Shown here in pieces: positions 12,904-20,820 of a stretch of 64,000 nucleotides of DNA (positions are counted from its first letter, which is position 1; the number at the start of each line of letters is the position of its first letter). The position numbers and the translations under genes are program-made. Source of the DNA: Pyrus communis (lineage: Eukaryota; Streptophyta; Magnoliopsida; Rosales; Rosaceae). The DNA lies in the NCBI RefSeq assembly GCF_963583255.1, contig NC_084807.1, positions 13,477,072 to 13,541,071 of the forward strand, written 5' to 3'. Under the pieces are notes generated by a model, which saw nothing but the letters and a program-made list of their open reading frames with translations, searched no databases and was not told the DNA's origin.

Positions 12904-13305
12904 AGGACTTGTGGGGAATGTTTTGAATTCTTGTATGCGCTAACCCATCCAATTCAATAACGTTAGGAAGATTTGAAGGTTAATTAGTGCATCACGGTTA
13001 ACCCGGGGTGTTGAGTTTCATGGTTTATTGAAATGCAATTGGAAATCATTTTATTATGCAAGTGTAACATATGTGAAGATGAACCCCTTAGCTAGCATTC
13101 ATTCATTTCAATTCCATTCAATTCTATCACACATTCACATTTACATTTTGCTTTAATTTACAATCTGTGCAATTTAATTTAATTTCGTATAAACCTCAAT
13201 CCCCCTTTACTTTATTGTCCAATTTAGTTAGAAAGTGTCTTAGTTTATGTTTCTAAGTGTTTTGATTCAATTTATTTCCCAATTTCGTCCAAATTCACCA
13301 AAGTG

Positions 13306-13345
13306 CTCAAAACTGCCCAGAAAGTGATTTTAAGGCAGTTTTGAG
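13306..13345 (+). other. 40-nt leader hairpin, type AACTGCC
   Basis: CTCAAAACTGCC pairs perfectly with GGCAGTTTTGAG across a 16-nt loop. It is transcribed within the leader of LTR A. Confidence 0.65.
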
Positions 13346-13493
13346 TGTTTTGGGTGATGTTTGAGTCATTTGGTTTGTTTTAATGTTTTAAGTGTTTAGT
13401 TTTACATTCTTTGAGTTAGTTTAGTGTTTTATATTGTGTTTTTACGTTCTTGAGTCAAGTTATTACATAAATTCGTCCAAATTTGTGTTTGTG

Positions 13494-13533
13494 CTCAAAT
13501 CTGCCCAGAAAGTGGTTTTTAGGCAGATTTGAG
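13494..13533 (+). other. 40-nt leader hairpin, type ATCTGCC (compensated)
   Basis: CTCAAATCTGCC pairs with GGCAGATTTGAG. Relative to the hairpin at 13306 the A-U pair has become U-A by changes on both arms, so pairing is preserved. Confidence 0.65.
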
Positions 13534-13761
13534 TGTGTTTGTGTTGTTTTGAGTCTTTTGGTTTGTCTTAGTGTTTTAAAGCTTAGTTTTGCATTCTTTG
13601 AGTCTAAGTTAGTATTTCATATTGTTATTTTACGTTTTTGAGTCAAATCCAAGTGGTTAACAATCCCTCCTAATCCCCGGTCTAGAACGATCCCCACTTA
13701 TACATATACTACAATTTGACGAAGAGAGGGTTTAATTTGTGTGCGTATAAATCTCGCATCA

Positions 13762-13810
13762 ATCATCACAACTACACATCTTTAGCCGACAAGCGCAAAG
13801 TTCGGCGACG
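13762..13810 (+). mobile_element. H internal fragment (a)
   Basis: These 49 bp match E2 interior 17951-17999 with a few differences and continue directly into 23708 once E2 is removed. It is the remnant of H between the insertions A and E2. The final CGACG is the TSD of E2. Confidence 0.85.
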
Positions 13811-14122
13811 TGATAGGAGCATATTCATGCGACTTAAATGGCTTGTTCTCGTGCATTTACGTTATGTTTCTTTAGTTATTTTAGTACTTTAAGCTATTTT
13901 CGTGTGTTTGTAGGTCCAAAGGGCTAAAGGAGCAAAAAGATGCATTTTGGAGACTTTTGGAGCACTTTTGGGCGAAGGATGGATAGCTTATGCTTGGCGC
14001 CAAAATGTTGGACGAAATTGAAGACCAAAGTGTTGGAACCTTGTTCCCTTTAGTTTTAGGACATTTAAACCTTTCCAATTCCCTTATGCCGTGCATCTCC
14101 ACCTTTCTCCCAAAACCATACA

Positions 14123-14715
14123 CATGCATTCATTATTCATTCCCTCACATGCTCCCATTACTTATCATCACCACTTATCATTTATCGTAACCACATATCA
14201 TATCACTTATCACTTATCATAACCACTTATCATATCACTTATCATAATCACTTATCACTTATCATCATCACTTATCATATCACTTATCACTTAACATGCA
14301 CAAAACCTTGCAGCCACATGCATTCCCCTTTTGCACATGCTTTCCCATTTCATTATTCATTCACCTTAATCATTCCCTCACATGTTTTCCCAACCCATTG
14401 CAGCACATGCACATTCACCCTTCATTATTTCCATCCACATGCATTTATCATCATTCACCCAAGCTTTAATTCACATGCAAACACATTCATATCAGCCACA
14501 TGCATCTCCCATCTCATTTCCAGATTGTCCCCTTGCACATGCAGCCACTTATTCAAAGCACATGCACTTGTTCCTCTAACATTTCAGCCACTTGCACTCC
14601 CATTCTCTCCCAAAACCGTGCACATGCCTTCTCCTTGCATTTCCAGCCATTCCACATGCTATTTCAGCCACATGCACTCATAATCATTCAACCAACATGT
14701 GCACATGCAACCTAG
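14123..14715 (+). repeat. U3 array of CATGCA (RY-like) and TTATCA motifs
   Basis: Roughly a dozen CACATGCA-type words (for example near 14127, 14315, 14433, 14500, 14536, 14561) alternate with CAGCC and TTTCC words. A TTATCA/TTATCAC tract (GATAA on the other strand) lies at 14158-14297. The array translates into His-Ala-Phe-Pro-like ORFs in several frames, which are artefacts of the repeat. Confidence 0.7.
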
Positions 14716-14739
14716 CTGTCATGTTCCCCCCATTTCACC

Positions 14740-14747
14740 TATAAATA
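14740..14747 (+). promoter_or_regulatory. TATA box of E2 5' LTR
   Basis: TATAAATA lies at the end of U3. The identical box in the 3' LTR is at 21750-21757. The leader RNA from here to the PBS would be about 1.9 kb. Confidence 0.7.
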
Positions 14748-14982
14748 CTCATTCATTCACACTCATTCATACACAATCCATTCACCACAGAAATAAGGCC
14801 TTTGTGCCAGAAATTCATCCATTCCAAACACTCTTCCATAAACTCATCCATTGCAGAAATGTAGACATCAAACCACCCTTGTGCCGTGCCTTCCCTATTA
14901 ATCCAAACACCACTCCCCAAACCATTCACACCATCAAACTATCCTTAGACCTTGTGCTACAACAACGAGGAAGAGAAGAGTG

Positions 14983-15146
14983 CCTAAACGTTCATACAAT
15001 TCAAGTTTGAGTTGTTGGAATGTTTAGGTGTTTCTTTGATTTCAATGTTTAAATTCAATTCTCTTTGTTTTGTACGTATGAGGAATGGAAGAGAAGAGTG
15101 CCTAAACGTTCATACAATTCAAGTTTGAGTTGTTGGAATGTTTAGG
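14983..15146 (+). repeat. Duplicated 46-nt leader hairpin
   Basis: Two copies of the CCTAAACGTTC...GAATGTTTAGG hairpin, at 14983-15028 and 15101-15146, lie 118 bp apart inside a direct repeat that starts GAAGAGAAGAGTGCC. The same duplication is present in the H LTR and, inverted, in solo LTRs 43506-45556 and 46379-48890 and in R. Confidence 0.75.
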
Positions 15147-15830
15147 TGTTTCTTTGATTTCAAAGTTATGAGGAAATTCGAAATATATGTTTATGCTTAC
15201 ATTTTGATTTCATTACTTCTAATTGCGTTTCATAAGTTGTGATTCAATTTGTTTAACCGTTTGATTGATAACTTATTTATGTATGTTTATTGAGAGTGCA
15301 CGCTTAATTTTCATGCATGAATATGACGCTAGAATATAAGTGAGTTTCACCTAATAGTTACGAACTTATATTCACAAGTAGTGGAGGTTGCTTATAAACA
15401 ATCGCGTTAAACGAATTCTTGGCATAAGTTTCATGCAATCATAGTAACGAATGCCTCGTCAACACTTATAATTTTCATAGAGCGTAATGATTCTTGCTTG
15501 TACCTCTTCTATGCATTCATGTTGAGGACTTGTGGGGAATGTTTTGAATTGTCGCATGCATCATCCAATTCAATAACGTTAGGAAGATTTGAAGGTTAAT
15601 TAGTGCATCACGGTTAACTTGGGGTGTTGAGAATTCATGGTTTATTGAAATGCAATTGGAAATCATTTTATTATGCAAGTGTAACATGTGTGGAGAAGAA
15701 CCTTCTAGCTAGCATTCATCCATTCATTTCATCACATTCATATATACTATCTGTTTTAATTCGAATCTGTACATTTTAGTTTAATTTCATCCAAAACCAA
15801 TCCCCCTTTACTTTAATGTCCAATTTAGTT

Positions 15831-16394
15831 AGAAATACATTTAGTTTGTGTTTATGAGTGTTTTGATTCATTTTATTTCCCAATTTCGTCCATATTCACC
15901 AAAGTGCTCAAAACTGCCCAGAAAGTGATTTTAAGGCAGTTTTGAGTGTTTTGGGTGATGTTTGAGTCTTTTGGTTTGTTTTAATGTTTTAAGTGTTTAG
16001 TTTTACATTCTTTGAGTTAGAAAGTGTTTTAGTTTGTGTTTATGAGTGTTTTGATTCATTTTGTTACACAATTTCGTCCATATTCGCCAAAGTGCTGAAA
16101 ACTGCCCAGAAAGTGATTTTAAGGCAGTTTTGAGTGTTTTGGGTGATGTTTGAGTCTTTTGGTTTGTTTTAATGTTTAAAGTGTTTAGTTTTACATTCTT
16201 TGAGTTAGAAAGTGTTTTAGTTTGTGTTTATGAGTGTTTTGATTCATTTTGTTACACAATTTCGTCCAAATTCACCAAAGTGCTCAAAACTGCCCAGAAA
16301 GTGATTTTAAGGCAGTTTTGAGTGTTTTGGGTGATGTTTGAGTCTTTTGGTTTGTTTTAGTGTTTTAAAGTTTAGTTTTGCATTCTTTGAGTCT
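15831..16394 (+). repeat. Three tandem 188-bp repeats, each with one hairpin
   Basis: Units start at 15831, 16019 and 16207, each near AGAAA. Every unit has the 40-nt hairpin of the CTCAAAACTGCC/GGCAGTTTTGAG type (first 15907-15946). The middle unit of this LTR has one arm mismatch (CTGAAAACTGCC) that the 3' LTR copy lacks. A fourth, weaker hairpin (AAACTGCC/GGCAGTTT) follows near 16476-16506. Confidence 0.85.
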
Positions 16395-16702
16395 AGTATA
16401 GTGTTTTATATTGTGTTTTTACGTTTGAATCAAACCATAATCTTAAATTCGTCCAACATTGGGTTTAAGGTCAGAAACTGCCTAGTTAGTGTTTTTAGGC
16501 AGTTTTGAGTCTTTTGAACTTGTTTTGAGTCCTTTGAGTCTTTGTGAACGTTTTTAACTTTGTTTTTACGTTTTTGAGTCAAATCCAAGTGATTAACAAT
16601 CCCTCCTAATCCCCGGTCCAGAACGATCCCTACTTATACATATACTACAATTTGACGAAAAGAGGGTTTAATTTATGCGCGTATAATTCTCGCACCAAAT
16701 TT

Positions 16703-16740
16703 TGGCGCCGTTGCCGGGGATTAGAAAATTTGCTAATCCC
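16703..16740 (+). promoter_or_regulatory. Primer-binding site and hairpin of E2
   Basis: TGGCGCCGTTGCCGGGGA at 16703-16720 is 5 nt after the LTR end and matches tRNA-Asp. The overlapping hairpin GGGATTAG...CTAATCCC (16717-16740) has one arm base changed (A for C) compared with Y1, N and P. Confidence 0.9.
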
Positions 16741-16821
16741 TTGGATTGTTTTATTTTCGTTTGTTTTTATTTTATTCCAGATTCTTAATCTTGTTTTGTT
16801 TCTTGTTTTAGGTACTAGTTC

Positions 16822-16866
16822 ATGACTCGGAGTTCTCATCCGATTCGTGAACATATCCTGGAGTGA
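16822..16866 (+). pseudogene. gag start remnant of E2 (14 codons)
   Basis: The reading frame MTRSSHPIREHILE then stops. It matches the first residues of Gag in Y1, N and P. The sequence jumps straight to the segment that follows pol in the complete elements (TTCGTCCGGCTGCAAGACGT, then CTTGGGAGGCAACCCA), so a single large deletion removed gag-pol. Confidence 0.85.
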
Positions 16867-17009
16867 TTGGGTTCTTCGTCCGGCTGCAAGACGTAAAAGA
16901 AAGCGCTACTTGGGAGGCAACCCAATGCACTGAATAAAACAAAGCATGTAAAAAAAAAAAAAAAAAAAAAAAAAAATAGAGATACTAAACATGGAGAAAG
17001 ATGGAGCCT
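16867..17009 (+). other. Post-pol stub and 27-nt A-tract
   Basis: The post-pol block is followed by a run of 27 A residues at 16950-16976. The A-run marks the border between retrotransposon sequence and the inserted antisense-gene segment. The A-run is on the + strand and so is not a poly(A) tail of the minus-strand gene. Confidence 0.6.
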
Positions 17010-17717
17010 TCACAGAGGTCGTTTGCTTGAAGCCCCACTACTGGGCAAAACTCTAGAAGCAGGAGGCATCGGAGCGGAAGGCGTCGAAGCGAAAGGCATC
17101 GAAGCGGAAGGCATCGGAGCGGAAGGCATCGGAGCGGAAGGCATCGGAGCGGGAGGCATCGAAGATAGAGCATTCCAGGCCTCAATACTTGGCCAAGCGC
17201 TGGATGAGCCAGGAAAAAGGTGCCTCTGGAGATAAGCAGAAAACCTTTGACGGTCGCTTTGAATCCGACCTTCAGACTCTTGCAGTTCATCAAGCTTCCT
17301 CTTCATGCCCGTCGAATAGTTGTTTGCAAGCACGTGCAAACTTATATTCTCATACTTAAGCTGCTGGATCTCTTGCTTAAGACTTTCTACCTCTGCCATC
17401 AACGATTCAACCTGACGGGAGCGAGCAAGCAGGCGTTGGCCCATGTTGGACACAGAACTCGCACACTGAACACTAAGTGCGAGGGACTCTTGAACGGCCA
17501 ACTCATCGGACCGTCCTGACAGCAGCCTACTATCTTTTGGAGTGAGGAGGTTCCTAGCTACTATTGTAGCTGTTGTGGCGTCCTGCATCACGGAGTCTTC
17601 ACCTGAAAGAGGACCGTTAGAAGATAAGAAAGAAGGGCGCCATACGTTACCTTGACGCGGTGCGCCCGTATCACTGCTAAGGCTCAATTCCAAGCTAAGG
17701 TTCGATGAGTTTGCCAT
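17010..17717 (-). CDS. Antisense ORF of E2: 235-aa coiled-coil protein of unknown function
   Basis: The ORF lies opposite to the E2 transcript. Residues 1-60 are Ser-rich and probably disordered (MANSSNLSLELSLSSDTGAP). Residues about 75-160 have heptad-like Leu/Glu/Lys content (RQVESLMAEVESLKQEIQQL) typical of a coiled coil. The C-terminus is built from PMPSA-type repeats encoded by a 15-bp minisatellite (17062-17164). I see no catalytic motif, signal peptide or membrane segment. I recall similar hypothetical proteins in Rosaceae and other eudicots, and additional antisense ORFs are known in some plant gypsy elements. Function is unknown; a nucleic-acid or Gag-associated role is a guess. The ORF is intact in a young element, which argues against pure decay. 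Confidence 0.65.
   Translation of the reverse strand: MANSSNLSLELSLSSDTGAPRQGNVWRPSFLSSNGPLSGEDSVMQDATTATIVARNLLTPKDSRLLSGRSDELAVQESLALSVQCASSVSNMGQRLLARSRQVESLMAEVESLKQEIQQLKYENISLHVLANNYSTGMKRKLDELQESEGRIQSDRQRFSAYLQRHLFPGSSSAWPSIEAWNALSSMPPAPMPSAPMPSAPMPSASMPFASTPSAPMPPASRVLPSSGASSKRPL
17062..17164 (-). repeat. 15-bp minisatellite encoding PMPSA repeats
   Basis: About seven units of the GGCATCGGAGCGGAA type occur inside the 3' end of the antisense ORF. Period 15 keeps the frame, so unit gain or loss would only change the length of the Pro/Ala tail. Confidence 0.85.
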
Positions 17718-18250
17718 TTTTCAAAAGTGTTCAAAGAGAAGAGATGGAGTTAAATTTCAAAGGGCCGGAGTCGATTTTCAAGAATGGGAAATCTTCAGAG
17801 TGTGTTTGTTTGTTTTGATCGATAGCTCTATAAGAAGCCAAGGCGACGCGTCCACCGATTCAAAAGGCCGGAATTTCCGGCGTAATTTAGGCGACGCTTT
17901 CTCGGCTTTTAAGAAGACGCGTTCAACTTTGTCAAAAGTTCACGTGGAGGTCATCATCGCAGCTACACTTTTGCCGACAAGCGTAAATTTCGGTGACGCT
18001 TTCTCTGCTTTTCAGAAAACGCGTGCGACTTTGTCAAAAGAGCTCTGACAGAGCCGCATCCGCACTACCACGTGTCGTTCAGAAAGCGAAGGGGCGTCCG
18101 TTCAGAAATCGAAGAGCCGTTTGCTCAGAAATTGAAGAGACGTTTGTCGACAAGGGTAAAAGAACAGTACCACCACTTGATATTATCTCTATATATGTCG
18201 ACCTTCGTCTTTTATGCCAAGGCAAACCTGAAGAAAATGTCCGACTCTTC
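17718..18250 (-). promoter_or_regulatory. Probable promoter/5' leader of the antisense ORF
   Basis: The sequence upstream of the antisense start codon contains a minus-strand TATATAGAGA (about 18187-18196), two CACGTG G-boxes (17941-17946 and 18069-18074) and short repeats of the TTCAGAAATCGAAG type (18080-18145). It recurs in H (23708-23985) and S (63770-64000). The TATA box is about 475 nt upstream of the ORF. The assignment is inference from motif and position. Confidence 0.4.
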
Positions 18251-18960
18251 CGCACCTCTGAGGGCGCTCTCCCAGCAACGCCTTTTGAAATACTCAATTT
18301 TTTCTCCCCCAAAGAAGATACCAGAAACCTGGAGTACAAATAAGGCAGAAGGAAACGGTCGATCGAAGCATGTGGAGACAGCCACAACAAATACATGTGC
18401 TGATTCATTCGCCGTTTCTTCAAAAGCAAAGGTATCTCATATCATCAAGGTCTAAAGCAAAAGTATCTCATATCATGCTCTTTCCCTGTCCTTTCCTTTG
18501 TCCTTGTTATTACTCGCATGGCTAAGTAAAACGAAAGCAATCAAAGGCACTTGGAGTCAGTCTTCTGTTCTGGAACCGACTGCCTGGAATCGCATCAATT
18601 GCTTACCTAGCGTTGCTCTCGAGTAGTCATCTTCAACGGTTGACACACTTCCAGAGAAGGGACCACTTCTGCAAGGGGAGCAAGCAAGGCAAAGGAAAAT
18701 GATACATTGAAGCATGTGGAGACAAACATAGGCTGAGTTATCCTCCAACCCTTTTCAATACGAATTGGAAAGATTGAACAAAGAAACAGACCAAAGGAGT
18801 AAGCTCAGACCTTCGGGGGAGACCAAAAGAATCCTGCTGCCCATTTCAATAGTAGCACAAAGGAAAATCAACGATGGGAGGAACCCCTGTGGAATCAACA
18901 ACATCAAGCCTCAATGCAATCACCAAGGAGAAGAGGGAATTTACACTCCATAACCAGATT
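18251..18960 (+). other. E2 internal segment shared with H and S
   Basis: No convincing gene. It holds a short tandem repeat (AAAGCAAAGGTATCTCATATCA type, 18420-18477). On the minus strand it has an exon-like 62-nt block (18607-18668) bordered by TTGCAG and GTAAGC. Homologous blocks are at 26250-26990 (H) and 63130-63750 (S, inverted). ORFs are open in two sense frames at once and are not convincing as proteins. Confidence 0.5.
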
Positions 18961-20804
18961 TGCGTCTCTAAACTCTTCTCTTTGTTAATTACATTCTGCC
19001 ATGTTTAGTATGTTTAAATGCTTTTTGTGTGTTTACTTATGCTTTGTATGAATCTATGCTTAAAACATTGAGGACAATGTTTGATTTAAGTATGGGGGGG
19101 GGTAACTAAGTATATTTGATGCAAATTCGTGGGATTTTATCACCCATAACTTCAAATGTTGTTCCTTGCTGTTTTAAGGTGTTTTTAAGATGTTTTAGAG
19201 TGTTTTAGTATGTTTTGTTTTTATAACTCCGAAAATCACATAAAAATTTGAAAAAATTGTTTTGAAAAGCCTAAAAAGAGTGTTTTGAGTCGTTTTTGTG
19301 TGTTTGTGTCTTAGGATACCTTCCAACACAATGATAAGGATTTGGTTTGTAATTGCATGACTGTTAAAAAGAGTTATAAACATGGAGAAAAGTTTGATTT
19401 ACTCTTGGTATATGCTTGGTTATGGTTATAATATATGACTTCACATGCAATCATAAAAGAAAAATTCGTTTTTGTAACATGCTTGAAGGAAGGAACTCAA
19501 ACAAACGCTACATCCCTGTGAGACTCGAGCCATTACTTTCTTTGGAGAGTTATTTTCTGTGATTCCTTGTTTTCTAAAGTTGTTGCATGATCTCATTATT
19601 CCTTGCTTGGTTGCTACTTAGAATGCAATTGTATCATGATAGAACTAAATGCTAGAACTTATATCCGTTTCATTCAAAGCATGACATTGAGTTGCATAAC
19701 ATATATCAAGATGAAGTTGTATAGTTGCCACCATAGACAAATAGCCTTACTTCCCATATTTCGTATATATTAGTTTTAACCTCGTTGAGCCTCGTTTAGC
19801 CTATTTTCTTTGCTAACCACATCACCCCTTACCTAGCCTAGAGTAGGACTTTCCTATACCCTTGTTCTTGAAGTATAGTGAGAATGACTTAAATGAATTC
19901 CTTTTGATTAATATGTTGCAGAAAATAAGTGTGGGGGAAGGGATTTTTGTGTGTATGTATGTGCCTAAGTCTTAAAGGAGGCACGGGAAAAAGAAAAAAA
20001 AATGTGAGAAAAAGAAGAAGAAAAGAAAGAAAAAGAGTGAAAATAAGTGAGAATGGACTCACAAGTGTGATTGTTGAAGAAAGGGCCCAAAAAGTTTGAA
20101 TATGGCCCTAAGTTTTGTGTGACTTCCCCTTGGGTGTTCAAAGTTGACTTCTGCATTCTAAAGGGAATTCTAAGTGCCTAATTCAATACTTTGCTCACTA
20201 TTGCTTAAAGAACATTTGTTTTCCCTATCCTTTCTTTGTTAGCCAAACACCTTTAGCCCCGTTTCAACCCTTATGCTTCTATCTTGATCGTTATGTGTTC
20301 AATATGTGAAGTTTGGAATTGATATGAGCTTATGGTGTCACTGGTTCTCGCATCTAAGTAGGAGCATTCCATTCTTGAGATCATATCTAAACATGCTTAT
20401 TAACTCCAGAAAATGCTTTCTTTGTTATAACATATGTGAGATACTAGTCTTTCATGTTTACATCAATCTCTCACATATAACTAGTGTAGGGTGTGTAGTC
20501 AGAAAATCTGTGTGAAAATAGAGTGCATTCTAGTAAGGAATTGAGGAAATTCTCTAAGGCATGTTACTACATTCAAAACATGGTTTTAAATGCTTAATTG
20601 TGAAATAGTATGTGGTGACTATGATTAAGAATGTACTTAAGTGTGAAGATGACAAAAATCTATGGGACTAATGATTTTTAACTTGTCATGTGCATTGGAA
20701 ATCCGTGAGACGATTGTTGGAAGGTTTAGGTTGTGTTTTTCTTGTTTAGGGTCGTTTTGTTTTTGGTTTCTTTTGTTTTGTTTTGCTCGAGGACTAGCAA
20801 AAGA
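18961..20804 (+). other. 3' non-coding region of E2
   Basis: It is homologous to the post-pol regions of Y1, P and Q. Two extra PPT-like runs occur, TAAGTATGGGGGGGGG near 19098-19113 and AATAAGTGTGGGGGAAGG near 19923-19940, in addition to the terminal PPT. The first one follows an ACATTG...CAATGT hairpin. No ORF of note. Confidence 0.7.
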
Positions 20805-20820
20805 TAAGTGTGGGGGTATT
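20805..20820 (+). promoter_or_regulatory. Polypurine tract of E2
   Basis: TAAGTGTGGGGGTATT lies directly before the 3' LTR. A T interrupts the purines compared with Y1 (GGTATT versus GGAATT). Confidence 0.85.

Larger units (their letters stand above)
12904..13761 (+). mobile_element. LTR of element A, right part
   Basis: This continues LTR A after the Y1 insertion and ends in TCTCGCATCA. It holds two leader hairpins, 13306-13345 (stem CTCAAAACTGCC) and 13494-13533 (stem CTCAAATCTGCC). The next bases (13762 onward) are not a PBS but the interior of H, so this is the right end of A. The TSD would start ATCAT; its partner is left of the window. Confidence 0.9.
13811..16697 (+). repeat. 5' LTR of E2
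   Basis: The LTR runs TGATAGGAGC to CTCGCACCA. From left to right: U3 with a TTATCA-rich tract (14158-14297) and CATGCA-rich tract (14123-14715), TATA box (14740-14747), two copies of the 46-nt hairpin (14983-15028 and 15101-15146), three 188-bp tandem repeats (15831-16394), then the conserved end with TAATCCCCGGTCCAGAACG. The tandem repeats and the duplicated hairpin explain why this LTR is longer than the others. Confidence 0.95.

Noticed and set aside
14158..14297. Regularly spaced TTATCA repeats considered as a CRISPR-like array
   Set aside because: Units are short and irregular without unique spacers, and the context is a plant LTR U3.
16950..16976. A-run considered as the poly(A) tail of a retrocopied gene
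   Set aside because: The A-run is on the + strand, whereas the antisense gene is on the minus strand; a tail of that gene would appear as T on the + strand.
17993..18455. Two overlapping sense-strand ORFs in E2 containing VPPLDIISIYVDLRLL and STRVKEQYHHLILSLY
   Set aside because: Both frames are open in the same DNA and both are partly kept in H and S. That is expected for recently diverged copies and gives no sign of selection on either protein. The minus-strand promoter reading fits at least as well.
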